This document shows, piece after piece, positions 11,572-22,863 of a stretch of DNA of 51,197 nucleotides (its first letter is position 1; the number at the start of each line of letters is the position of its first letter). The notes under the pieces were generated by a model. It searched no databases, had not been told where the DNA came from, and saw only the letters and a program-made list of their open reading frames with translations. Made by a program: the position numbers and the translations under genes. The DNA comes from Zygnema cylindricum (lineage: Eukaryota > Streptophyta > Zygnematophyceae > Zygnematales > Zygnemataceae). The stretch is taken from positions 1-51,197 of the forward strand of contig JBBHKE010002483.1 of the NCBI GenBank assembly GCA_037447655.1. Direction: 5' to 3'.

Positions 11572-11820
11572 TAAGTCACGGAACGAAAATCACGTCGTAT
11601 GTGGCGTATCCTACAATTTGTATTTTTTCGCTAAAATAACATATTATATAAAACTATAAAATATAATATTTAAAAAATACTATATATCGCGATAATTTAT
11701 GTTGGTCCCGGTACGATATATCGAGGATTCTGCTCGATTGATATTCGATATATCGAATATTGAAATTATTGCGATATGAATTTACCCTACACCCAACACT
11801 AGTGTGCACTGACTTTGCGG

Positions 11821-12513
11821 CAAAGGTCGCAAAAGTCAAAATTTTACATAACCGAAATCGACCGTTTTTTTTTTTTAATTTGAGTAACTGACACCCGACC
11901 GGGTTATGTCACGCTCCATAATTGTTAACCGTTAACCGACCGACGTTTACGAAAATAAAAGTTTACTGAAACTTGGTTTTTCGCGACTAACTGTGCACGC
12001 TCGTAACCGAAAAAGTACAAAATTAATTAATGTACGAAGTATGAATAAGCCAATAATAACGATTTGTCGCGTTCCCTAAGATTTGCGAAATGAATAGTGT
12101 TTACTACCGTGTCAGATTTGCGACGCTTTGTTGCGTTCCCTAAGATTTGCGAAATGAATAGTGTTACTACAATATTGTGTTAGATTTGCGATGCTTTGTC
12201 GCGTTCCCTAAGACTTGCGAAATGAATAGTGTTACTACCGTGTCAGATTTGCGACGCTAATCATGATGTCACGTACTTCCACGATACCAAAGAGTACAAA
12301 GTACAATAATGTTGGATTGTATGGACAGTACAAAATTTTCATTTTTTTTTGTTTTTTAGTTAACCGACCCGTAACCGACCATTTTTTTTTCTGGTGAATC
12401 AACTGACCGCAACCGCCCGGCCCCAAAATTTGGCAACCGAATCCGTTCCCGATCCGGCGCGGGCGGTCGGTTAACGGTCGGTCACGGTTTCGGTTGACCG
12501 TTTGCGACCTCTG
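11821..12513. mobile_element. Non-autonomous hAT element, 693 bp
   Basis: The left end is CAAAGGTCGCAAAAGTC and the right end read inward is CAGAGGTCGCAAACGGTC. It is flanked by a perfect 8-bp duplication CTTTGCGG (11813-11820 and 12514-12521). About 200 bases at its left and about 160 at its right are plainly homologous to the two ends of the hAT element at 3425-9588, while the transposase and everything between is missing. It looks like an internally deleted derivative that could be mobilised by that family's transposase. Its first CAG has become CAA. Confidence 0.92.
12069..12257. repeat. 64-68 bp tandem triplication inside the 693-bp hAT element
   Basis: Units beginning GCGTTCCCTAAG start at 12069, 12133 and 12201, each continuing through TTGCGAAATGAATAGTGTT and GATTTGCGA. 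The large hAT element has a single related unit at about 9284-9340, so the triplication arose in this derivative or its ancestor. Confidence 0.85.
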
Positions 12514-12521
12514 CTTTGCGG

Positions 12522-14080
12522 TTTGCGCGTGTTTCTACGCACTGAATTCTTGCGTATTTTATTATTTTTTCTTCGTAATAGATAATTAATTTTCATTTGT
12601 CACAAATCAGCTTATCATCGGACGGCGCAGATATATTTTTACTCTCTATCGGACGGTGAAAACGTATCTTATGAAACTGCGTATCCGTTCTTATTGATGC
12701 TGTCATAATTCATCATTATATAGTACGAATTTTGGAACCTTATCTGAAATAGATTTTCTGCACACGTGTAAGAACCAAACAGTAAAATAGATCATGGAAT
12801 CGCCACTGCAAATGCACCAATGGTTACGATACTTGTGCGAATCGGGCTAATTTTTATACGATATACTTCGATTTGGCGTCCGTCCAAATAACAGAGGAGC
12901 GAAGGCTGTCGTTTTTGGAGATTCTCAACACGATTAAAAACGCCGACTTCTTTGGAATTGAAACCGATATCCACAGAATCCCGATTTATCGAGGAGAGTT
13001 CCATGTTGCAGGATGTCATAGGCACGGTTTTCCTATTATATTGCTAAATATCGGCATTTAGTAAAAAGTGAAAGGATTGCCACACTGGCACACTCAAGTC
13101 GAAATTGCAGTGACACTGGATGTATGTAACCGTGACCAGGTACAGGTACATTACAACAGTATATTCATAAAGTCAAACTGACGTTACGCCTTCCAAGTCT
13201 AAACGGATTCTAAACGTTTCACGCTCATAGAGTCGTACTTTTATTAAGATTTCACCTACCGCTGTACTTTCTAACACACTTTTCACTTTTTGGAAACTTC
13301 TAGTCCTACACGTTTTGGGACCCAACCAACATCCAAGCGAAACGGTGGATCTTCCTGCACCGTACTCCCTGGAAACGCAGAATCCGGAAACTGCCACGCG
13401 TCAGAATGAGAGGCCCGTCCAAAGACGACAAAGCAACTAGCCACAGTTGTTTCTGACTTTCTGCGTGTGTTACAAAAATGCATCCGTACTCCGGTTATTC
13501 CGCCGGTACTTGAAGACTATATCTGAACCGTCGATATTGCGTCGACGTCTTCAAATCGCAACTGCTTGATAGACTTTTTTAATTTGAAACCCTAAAGAGC
13601 TTGGATGCTTTGATCTGTTTTGAAGTCATTGCAGGGAACTATGTCATCTACATGATGACACAGAATGAGATGCCACTATCTTGCCGTGAAATAGTGATAT
13701 ATTTTTGGAATCTGTAGGAGACAAGAGGCTGTACAACTTGAAGTTTACTATTTAAAAAGGAAATAATTTTCGACAGTAACTAGCTGTTACATACTTGATG
13801 CGAAGAGAGTATTACAAAAGACTAAAATTTAGCAAGTGGAAGAAAAACTTTTTGAGATACTTTAAGAAGAGAATGATCCTGCCAAATAAATGGAGTTATA
13901 TTTTGTTTGCTTGAAACGTTTGCACCAAAACGAAACCACTTTTTTTAACGTGCATTGCAACCTTATTCTCAGCTTTTGATCTCTTTAGAAATACATAACA
14001 CATTCATAAAAAGTGCCTTCTCAAGCTCAATCATCTCTGAAAAAAGACCGCTTTCAATTATCTTCATTCCACTTTTTTCC
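12522..14080. other. Upstream region of the ANKRD13-like gene, no gene recognised
   Basis: No recognisable protein. A plus-strand open frame at 12873-13061 (62 codons) and overlapping minus-strand frames at 13173-13483 have mixed composition but no recognised family and no convincing splice context. The promoter and any 5' exons of the gene at 14248 should lie here; I could not identify a TATA box with confidence. Confidence 0.4.
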
Positions 14081-14247
14081 TTTTTCTACTCTTCCCTCTT
14101 TCACTTCTTCTCGTCCTCCCTACTGTCCAACCTCTTCTTCTCTTCTTCACTTTTTTCCTTCTTCTCGTCTTCCTCGTTACTTCTTTCTTTCTTTCCTCGT
14201 CCTCTCCTTCCCTCTTCCCTCCGTTCCTTCTCTCCTTCTTTCCCTCT
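14081..14247 (+). promoter_or_regulatory. Pyrimidine-rich leader (5' UTR / core promoter) of the ANKRD13-like gene
   Basis: About 165 bases of CTTC/TTCC-rich plus-strand sequence run directly into the ATG at 14248. Pyrimidine-rich leaders are common in plant 5' UTRs, so this is probably transcribed leader. The transcription start is not visible. Confidence 0.5.
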
Positions 14248-17200
14248 ATGGCTCTCCCTGCTAAAAATTCACCCGAAGGAACTCAAGTTTATTGTCACAG
14301 TCCCCTCCATCTTGCCATTTTCAACGGTGACCATTTGACTTTACGCCGTATTCTTGATGGCCTTCCCAAGCCGCCGCCTCCTGGCAGCATCCGTACAGAA
14401 GCAGAATCCGTAGCTGCAGAAAAGTCAGCGCTGGTGGCCAGCGCCACCATTGACCGGAGAGACGTGAGAGGGAAGGAATCACCTCTCTGTCTGGCAGTAA
14501 GGTTAAAAGATGGAGTGGCAGTGGATTTACTTATGGCTGCTGGAGCTGATGTTAGCTTACAGGTACGGATGTATGCATGTTTGTTTGTTTGTTTGTGTGT
14601 TGCGTGTTTGTTTGTTTATTTTGTTTGTTTGAATATTTGTTTTGTGTGTTTCTTCTTTTGTTTGTATGTATGTTTGTATGTTGTGCGTTTGTATGTATGA
14701 TAGGAGCCCTGATTCTTGGTCAGTTTCAGTTTTTCAAAGTTTTTCAGTTGTCCCGTGTTGGATTTGCATCAATGTGTTTGCATATGAAAAGAAAGAATGG
14801 AAAAAACTACTTTTCGGGTCGAACTCTTTTTCCCCCCTCTACATTTCAGTGGACTTAGGCTGGTGTGGTGATTGTGGAGCAGGGGGAAGTAGGGAGAGTA
14901 GTTGTTATGTATACAGTTGGAATAAAAGTTGTAATGTGTTGTACATGTGATTTGGATGGATTTCTGGTCCGTGGAGATGTTGATCATTTTCTCTATCAGA
15001 ATTTGACTATGGTTACTATATAGCTGAAAAGTTAATTTCTTAATAAAATTTACGAGAAAATTTTACATTGTACTCAAGATTCTGTCCATCGGGTCAGTTT
15101 ATTTCGAAACTGTGTGTTCTGATGCTCCATGAGGCGCAATGTAAGGGAAGGGAAAGAGCCAGAAAAGGGAGAGAGGGCGAAGGGAGGGAGGGTGGGGGAA
15201 GTGGCGGAAGAGGGAGAGAGGGAAAGGTTTGAGGAGGCAGAGAGGGTAAGAGGAAGAGAGGGAGTGTTGAAGAGGCGGAGGAGCGAGCGAGGGTAGGAGG
15301 GAGGGGGATGTGTCTATATCTATGTGCTTGTCTTACGGTTTGTATCTCCTAAATGTTTGTTTTATTTTCTATGCTGTTGACTGAGTTTATGGAAAAGTCA
15401 ATCAAGACATGAGGCCCAGCAAATTCAAAATGATGTCTTATGTTTAACTAAAGATGTTTAATTTAATTTGTCAAATTTGAAGTATCTACTTAAGATGTCT
15501 CGCATATCGCAAATATTGTTAATGCCTTTTTCCCACTTAAAACAAGTTTCTTCATGCACACATGTCCAGTTTTCAATTGGAGACTGTAAACCAGAAGGTA
15601 AAAAACCTACCTTTCTTTGAATCAATAATCCAACAAGTGTGCAATGAGAAAATTGAGTTCGAAGGTGGAAAGAAATACTTTCTCTGAGTGCGATACACGT
15701 TGTATCTTCACTTAAGAAGATATTTTGAACTTAAGATGGCTGATAATTCTGTCGTATGTGGAACTGAAAATATCTGATATCTGTTTTAACTTACAGGTGT
15801 GTATCTCTTATGGTAAATGTCTATGTATTTCTATCTAAAACGTTTATCTCAAATGTGTAAGTCTATTTTGTCAAATTTTAATGATTTTTTCACTCAACAG
15901 AATGCGGCTGGATGGACTCCGTTGCAAGAGGCGGTCTGTGCCCGGGATGAGGCGTTAACTGCCACTATTCTTCGGAGATATCAGGCATGAAAACTTCGTA
16001 TACTTTTTTTTTTTTTTCCATTTCTTTTCTTTGTGTAAGGGAGTTATTGGTCAATCATTTTGTTCAATCATATTTCATCTCAAAGCCTTTAAGGCTGACA
16101 TTGTAGAAGAAAAAGTGTGGTTTAGCCTTTGACATTTTTTGAATGAACCTTTGACCTAGCTTGAATCTCTTGCCTAGCCTTGATTGTTTCTGTCCTTCAA
16201 ACTTTTGATTCTCTTAAAATCATCAACCATCATACGTTGAACAAAAGACTGTTCTTGTTTTCGTCAAAAAACCTCTTAGTTTTATTGTATTTCGTCTTTT
16301 TGCATTTTTTTCTTTAAATAGGTCTTGACATGGGGCAAGTATATGAGACGATTGCCAGCTCTCTCGGCAATTATGAAACGGATGCGTAATTTTTACATGG
16401 AATTAACATGGAACTTTGAAAGTTCAGTAATTCCGTTTATTACACGGATCGCGCCTTCTGACACTTACCGAATTTGGAAACGTGGACCGTTTTTGAGAGC
16501 AGATATGTCTTTGGCAGGTTTTGATGGTTTAAGGTACATACAATAACGAACATCCCGCGTATCATTGTTGATGTTGTTAATGTTGTCTTGTAATTTTTGC
16601 TATGGCCTACTTTTTCCACTCGTTTTTTCTTTTTCCCATATCCACGGTTTTTTTATCATACGGTTCTACAGTACAAATTAGATGTTTGTCTTTTCTGTTT
16701 TTAGCTGCTATTGGCGGAAGCATGAAAAGATTTTTGCATACATTTCACTTCAATTAGTTTGCACTATTTTTTACACAATGCAAACGCGAAAAAAAGTAGA
16801 GTGACTCACACTGCACTGTGAATCTCTATTAGTTTAAGAAATAATTTGTATGAGTATTGAGAACTGTTTTTAGTTTTAAATATTCTATTTCCGATCCGAA
16901 TGACGTGGACAATTGTGAATTGCAGAAAGGATTAGCGTTAAGAAAAACCATTTAGTATTATTAGTGCTATGTTGCATTCAGAGGGCAAAACAAAACTGGG
17001 GGATTAGTGTTATTAATGTTAATAGTGCTTCACGGTGTAGTTTATGCGTAGACCTTCAAATTTTTCAGGAAAAATCACTTTTTCCATAGAATTCCAGTTT
17101 GACATATAGCCGAATTATTTAATTGTCGAACATCGGAAACTCTCTTTCAGGAATCAATGTAAAATGTTTCATTTTGTCTTTAGATAAACGCGGGAAATTC

Positions 17201-20200
17201 TTAATCATTGTCGATTGACGCACGTTGGATGGTCAAAAGTATTGTCAACACGTTCTACCTTCTAGATTAAATTGGAACTATATCAATATTAGACATACCT
17301 ATATCAGTATATGTTGGTATAGTATTTGACAACTAGTTACAGTAAAATATGTAGTTAGGGGAATTGAGGGTGCTGGTTTTATGCATCCCACAGTGTAAAG
17401 AAATTACAAGTATGAAAGTGAAATTAGTATTGATAATACTGAAGATAGATGTCATGGCCGATTTACGTTTATTAACACTATTATTTGATTTCAGACCAGA
17501 AAAAGTAGTGACTGACTTAGTGCTATTAACACAAATAGCACTGGGCTGTATAGATCTCTTACTGTAATTAGTATGGACTAGGCATGGTTTTCTGGCCTAA
17601 ATGTTTTTGAAGCCCACACAAATGAATGTCAACTATGAAATAAAACTCAACAAATTATGTTAGAACGAGAATAGTACATTCAGTTCTTTTCTTCTCATAC
17701 AAGGATCGTGGACTATATACTCTAATTGATAATTTATCCACACCAAATCATGGCTAGTACAGTCCTTAAAAATCAGAGGTAAGCCATCCCCACCAATTAT
17801 GGTCATTAAGTAGTTTTAAAAGTCAGAGATAACCTAGTCGTACCCACCACGGTTAGTTCCGTAATTTTGAAATCACAGATAATCTATCCACATCAATTAT
17901 AGTCAGTACAATAATTTGAAAATCAAACCCTCACTTGGACAGTTTCTATAGGGGGGCGGTTATTTTTTAGAATTCTCTTTTTTGAGAATCTTTTTGTATT
18001 AATGTTGTGATGGATATGTAAATATTAAGATAGGCCGAAAAACTTTACTCTGTTTTTTTTAGGAGTGGATTGTTGGCGATTTTTTCTGTTTAGTTATCAT
18101 TAAAAATGAGTCTGTTGAAAACATGTCTTGTTAGGAGACATGATTTAAAAATATTTTTCTGAAGAATAAAGTATAAAGTACCTGAAGCTTTGACTCTCTT
18201 GCTCTCTCTCCCTCTCTCTCCCCGTCTCCCTCCCTCTCCCCTCTTCCCCCTCTCCCCCTCCCAATACCCGTCTCTCCCCTTTCCCCCTCTCCCTCCCTTT
18301 TCCCTCCTCCCTCCTCTCCTCAAGCCCCTCCTCATCTCCCTCCCCCCCTCCCAATCCCCGTCCCCCGCCCTCTCCTCCCCCTTCCCTTGGGAATCCCGAG
18401 GTATAAGCTAATTTTTATTTGATCAAAAATTCTGAAAGCTATGATAATCTAATATTTGTGTGAATGGAATTAGTGCACTAAAATATGAGCTGAATAAAAT
18501 GAGCACAAATTGGATAAAAAATGTATTCTTAAGGAGACTTTTCCGTAATTTCCGTAATGTATGCAAGCAAGTTTAATAAAATTTATTTCACTTTTTTCTA
18601 TAAAACTTTTCCATAATTATGTAATTTTTTCGTAATTTATGTATTATGCACATAGTTACATCTATGTATATGGGAATAAGCAAGCGTAAGAATATCTATT
18701 TCACTTTTATTTAATAGACTTTTTTATAGTGGAAGATTTGTCTTACAATGTGTTTGCAAAATAAGTGTGACCTATTTACAAACTCTCGTATTTGGCGTTG
18801 AACCCTCTCATTCTTTATCATTTTTGTTCCAACTTTTATCCCAACTTTTATCCTATTAAAGATCCCATTTTCCAAATTGTCACATTCCATATTCGACTTT
18901 TTTGCAACATTCTCATACACTCCATCACAAACGAAACTTGACACTTTGTTTCAGAATAAAACGGAAAAATCAAAGTTTGTTATTTTTCGGTGAATCGATC
19001 AACGACCAAAAAGTGAAACCGGGAACGATAGTAATGTTGAATCATGAAAAAAAAGAAAGTTTCGATGCTTTGGAGGGGGCGGGAGGAGAGCCTTCCGAAG
19101 CTGAGGTGGCGCAAGATGTGAGGAGTTTTTTTCAAACGAATGTTTATCGAGCCGGGATAGACGTCTCGGGAGCTTCTGTTTTACCCCAAAATAGTTGGAG
19201 AGGGTACGGAAAAACAGAAATAGTGAACGGATATCGTACTAAAGTATATGAAATGCATAACGTGCATTTAAAATTTAAGTCGAGACAGGTTCCGGGTGCT
19301 ATGACGGACGAGGAATTATTTGGAGGGGGGGAGAAAGACGAGAAAGGAAAGAAAGGGAGGAAGCCGATGGGGAGAGGAGGAGGAGGAGGAGGAGGAGGAG
19401 GAGGAGGGGAAGGGAGTCGACAGGAGGGAGACGGAAACGGAGTTGAATTTGGGTCGGAGGCGACGACTAGTAGGTTTGGGAAAGGAAACGCTGAGATGGA
19501 TGAGGAGGAGGAGGAGGAGGAGGAGAGAGGACCAATGGAGCTTGAGGATGTTCTTACGGAGGAGGAGAGGAAGCAATTGGATGAAGCTTTGGAAGGAGCG
19601 AGAGAGGCTGAGGAGGAGGAGGTGAGAGAGAGTTGGGAAAATAGTGTGAATGGGAGGATGCGAGATTTGAGTGTCGGGGGAAGAGAAGAAGAAGGTTCGA
19701 GCCTATTAGGAGATCGAGAGGGAGAGGGAGATAGGAAAGAGTGGGGTAATAATGGTAGAGCTCCAGAGGGGGAATTTAGGAGAAGTAACAGTATGGGACC
19801 AACGTGTGATGAGGGAAAGATAGAAAAGGGAGGGAAGAGGGAGGGATGGTTTGGGGGCAGACAGAGAGAAGTAGCAGATAAGAGAGATTTAAAAAGAGAG
19901 AAGGAGGAATATAGGGCGAAGGGAAGAAAATATCGGGTAAGTTGGGGAGGGACAGAGAGATCAGAGGATATTGGTGAGGGAATCAAGATGGAGGGAAAGG
20001 AAGGAGGAGGAGTGAGAGAAGAAGAAGGCAAGGTCAAAGAGGACGAGAAGCAACAGAATGGTTGGGATGAGGAAGGAGAGGAAAAAGGAGGAGAAGGAAA
20101 GAGCAAAGGGAAGAAAAAAAGTACAGACGGGTTTGAAAAGAAAGAGGAAAATGAGTTTAAGAAGGGATTGAAACCAATGCTGTGGCTTACTGAAGATTTT

Positions 20201-21773
20201 CCTCTCGATATGAAAGAAATTATGCCCCTATTGGACCTATTGGCCAATAAAGTGAAAGCCGTACGTCGAGTAAAAGAACTTTTGATGACAAAATTGCCTC
20301 CTGGCACGGTACCGGTGAAGGTGAGATCCTTTACCTCTTTGTCGGTCTTTACCCCTCGTCTCTCTCTCCCGCCCCCTCCCCCCCCTCCCTCTCTCCCTCT
20401 CTCTCTCCCTCTCTCTGCCTCTCTCCCTCTCTCTTTCAGTCCCTCCCATCCCATTTTACCTAACCACCTCTCTTTCTACCTCCTTACCTCCCTCCCTCCC
20501 TCCCTACCTCCCTACATCCCCTACCTCCCTACCTCCCCTATTTTTCTTCCTCTTTCTTTGTCGATTTTGACTTCATGCTTCCCTGCCTCCCCACAAGGTT
20601 CGATGGCATCTTTTGTCTTTTTCAGCCCAAAATGCTCTTTTGTGTCTATTACAGAGACGAAGGAGAGAGAGAAGGAGAGGCAAAGGGAGAGGAAGTGGGA
20701 GAGAGGAGAAAGTAAAAGCGGAGAGAGAGAGAGGGAGGGAGGGAGGGAGGGAAGGGAGGAGAGAGGGAGGGAGAGAGAGGAGGGAGAGAGGGAGAGAGGG
20801 GAGGGGGAGGGCGGAGAGAGGGAGGGAGAGAGGGAGGGAGAGGAGGGAGAGAGGGAGGGAGAGAGAGAGAGAGAGGGAGAGAGGGGGAGGGGGAGGGGGA
20901 GGGGGAGGGGGAGGGGGAGGGGGAGGGGGAGGGGGAGGGGGGAGGGGAGGGGAGGGGGAGGGGGGAGGGGAGGAGGAGGGGAGGGGGGAGGGGGAGGGGG
21001 AGGGGGAGGGGGAGGGGGAGGGGGAGGGGGAGGGGGAGGGGGAGGGGGGAGGGGGAGGGGGAGGGGGAGGGGAGGGGGGAGGGGGAGGGGGAGGGGGAGG
21101 GGGAGGGGGAGGGGGAGGGGGAGGGGGAGGGGGAGGGGGAGGGGGAGGGGGGAGGGGGAGGGGGAGGGGGAGGGGGAGGGGGAGGGGGAGGGGGAGGGGG
21201 AGGGGGAGGGGGAGGGGGAGGGGGAGGGGAGGAGGGGGAGGGGGAGGGGGAGGGGAGGGGGGAGAGGGGAGGGGGAGGGGGAGGGGGAGGGGGAGGGGGA
21301 GGGAGAGAGAGAGAGAGGGGGAGAGAGGGGTTAGAGGCTGTTTCAAATCTGTCTCTTCCAGTGCGGTGACATTCACACAGAGAGGGGAGGGGGGGGGGGA
21401 GGGGGGGGGAGGGGGTTGGAGGGGGGGGGGGAGAGAGGGGGGGAGAGAGGGGGTGAGAGAGGGTGGGAGAGAGGGGGGCGAGAGGGGGGGCGAGAGGGGG
21501 GGAGAGAGGGGGGCGAGAGGGGGGGCGAGAGAGGGGGGGGAGAGAGGGGGGGCGAGAGGGGGGGAGAGAGGGGGGGGAGAGAGGGGGGGGAGAGAGGGGG
21601 GTCGAGGGGGGGTCGAGGGGGGTCGAGAGGGGGGGAGAGAGGGGGGGAGAGGGGGGGAGAGAGAGGGGGGGAGAGAGGGGGGGGAGAGAGGGGGGGAGAG
21701 AGGGGGGAGAGAGGGAGTTGGGCTACGTATATATTAGGGAGCGAGAGAGAAAGAACAACTGAGTGTGTGTGCC

Positions 21774-21806
<33 letters not shown>

Positions 21807-22863
21807 GCCGAGAGAAAGGGGGAGTTCATGTGAAAGCAAAATTGCAGTCGGGACACTGATCCTCAGTATAGTGTGGCTCACTTCTATTTCACAAGATGTC
21901 TGTTCTGTCCAAAACATAGTTAAAAAACGTGGAAAACAAAGATAGATGTATATTACGTTTTTAAGTTGAATGTATTAAAGCGTATTTTATGCATTCGTTT
22001 TCTTTGCTTGAAAATTAGGGTACAACATATGAGTTAGTGTGGAATACATTTGATTTAGGAAATTCGCACTTATATTTGTGTGGATCAGTGTGGTTAGTAC
22101 TATCATGGACTTGAAAAAAAATTTAAAGTCCATTCTTGTTGGAGTTAACAATATCCTTTTTTTTTATCAGTATTTACAATAATTAAGACTGAATGAAAGA
22201 TAATATAACCCACTCTAACTTATGTACAGCTGTTTGAACAAGTCCTTTCTACTGCAACGAGGTCTTGTAAACAAAATTAACGGTTTCCCCAATTTAAAAT
22301 ACGATTTTTTCATTCGTGCGATTTTGACTTTAAATCTTTGAATAACCCAAACTGTTTTGGTTCAATTTTTTGTCGGTGGATGATGTTTTTTTTTTTTCCT
22401 TTTTTTTTTCTTTTTGCAGGTTGCGATTCCCATTATTCCTACAATTCGTGTTTCCGTCACTTTTTCTTGTTTTGAAGAATATCGAGCTCCTGTAGAAAAT
22501 AACGAAGGGGAGGGAGAGGAGGAAGATGATAATTTTCACACACCAACGGGGAGCCCAGAGAGAGATACAGATACTGGGAAGAGAAGTTGGCTCGCCTGGG
22601 TGAGAGGAGAGAGGAGTACCGGTTTCGGGAAAGTTGTAGAGGAGGGAGGAGAGGAAGAGACTCCCAACCGATGGGCCGTAAACCCTTTTGAAATACCTTC
22701 GGATTATCGGTGGATCGATATGCAAGAAAGAAAAAGACGAGACAGAGAAAAACGAAAAAGAGCAAAAGCAAAAGCGAGAAGTAAAGCCGTGAATACGAAA
22801 AAAAAGGGAAGTGGTAGTAGTGAAAGTCCGAGTAAAAACGAAGAAAAAGGAGAATTAATTTAA
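14248..22863 (+). CDS. Ankyrin-repeat / GPCR-chaperone-domain protein (ANKRD13-like), five coding exons
   Basis: Coding exons 14248-14562, 15901-15984, 16322-16533, 18955-20320 and 22420-22863 join in phase to 806 codons. The start is chosen because SPLHLAIFNGDH, the first ankyrin unit, follows closely. Residues about 18-133 hold ankyrin repeats (DRRDVRGKESPLCLAVRL, then NAAGWTPLQEAV). About 134-320 matches the GPCR-chaperone domain, with FYMELTWNFESSVIPFITRI, APSDTYRIWKRG, ADMSLAGFDGLR and PGAMTDEELF. About 325-605 is a Glu/Gly/Arg-rich disordered insert. About 609-680 is the conserved tail (LPPGTVPVKV then AIPIIPTIRV), and a basic C-terminus ends at TAA. Plant relatives are known as ankyrin-repeat family proteins, with molecular role mostly unstudied; animal ANKRD13 proteins act on ubiquitinated endocytic cargo. 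Intron 2 uses a GC donor. The insert is longer than I recall for flowering-plant relatives. Confidence 0.93.
14563..15900 (+). other. Intron 1 of the ANKRD13-like gene
   Basis: Donor GTACGG follows ...AGCTTACAG; acceptor TCACTCAACAG. It holds a TTTG-rich stretch (about 14577-14700) and a purine-rich block (about 15140-15305). Phase 0. Confidence 0.85.
15985..16321 (+). other. Intron 2 of the ANKRD13-like gene, GC-AG type
   Basis: Exon 2 ends AGATATCAG and the next bases are GCATGA. No GT donor is usable, because reading on gives a TGA two codons later. The acceptor is TTTAAATAG before GTCTTGACATGG. Joining at GC restores RRYQ-VLTWGKYMRRL, which aligns with the plant family. Confidence 0.85.
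16534..18954 (+). other. Intron 3 of the ANKRD13-like gene
   Basis: Donor GTACAT, acceptor TTGTTTCAG; it splits an Arg codon (AG|A). It contains a CACGGTGTA end of the TA-flanked repeat family near 17030-17043 and a polypyrimidine block at 18190-18390. Nothing else is recognised. Confidence 0.85.
18190..18395. repeat. Polypyrimidine tract in intron 3
   Basis: CTCTCCC/CCTCCC words on the coding strand, with few purines, about 560 bases before the intron 3 acceptor. Confidence 0.85.
20321..22419 (+). other. Intron 4 of the ANKRD13-like gene
   Basis: Donor GTGAGA after CCGGTGAAG; acceptor TTTTTGCAG before GTTGCGATTCCC. Phase 0. It contains a pyrimidine block (20360-20560) followed by an approximately 1.2-kb purine-only style tract. 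The long open frames across it are artefacts of the repeat. Confidence 0.88.
20655..21830. repeat. Polypurine (GGGGGA)n / (GAGAGGGGGG)n tract in intron 4
   Basis: From 20655 to 21830 the plus strand is almost wholly G and A, apart from about 21330-21375 and 21718-21780. 20880-21305 is mainly GGGGGA hexamers with variants. 21380-21720 is GAGAGGGGGG-type units with occasional GCGAG or GTCGAG. GA dinucleotides close it at 21775-21800. Runs of four or more G recur every few bases. Confidence 0.95.

Larger units (their letters stand above)
9597..11801. mobile_element. Putative element bounded by inverted TAGTGTTGGGT ends
   Basis: TAGTGTTGGGTATCGAGG opens at 9597 and the inverted form ending ACCCAACACTA closes at 11801. 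Both subterminal regions are rich in GATATATCG words (9655-9740 and 11690-11780). Two TTA-family MITEs occupy most of the interior, leaving little of its own sequence and no transposase. I see no matching target duplication (GCCTTCGT against GTGTGCAC), so superfamily and exact limits are unproven; hAT-like ends are one possibility. Confidence 0.45.

Noticed and set aside
12873-13061. 62-codon plus-strand frame of mixed composition upstream of the ANKRD13-like gene
   Set aside because: No recognised family, no splice partners, and overlapped by an equally long minus-strand frame.
19144-20454. 436-codon minus-strand frame opposite exon 4
   Set aside because: A Ser/Pro/Leu-rich shadow of the purine-rich coding strand.
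18902-21334. One 810-codon open frame spanning exon 4 and the purine tract
   Set aside because: Only 18955-20320 is coding by homology and splice sites; the rest reads through intron 4, and the GGA repeat keeps all frames open.
20573-21737. Long Pro/Leu/Ser (minus) and Gly/Arg/Glu (plus) open frames
   Set aside because: Artefacts of the simple polypurine repeat, which has no stop codons in several frames.
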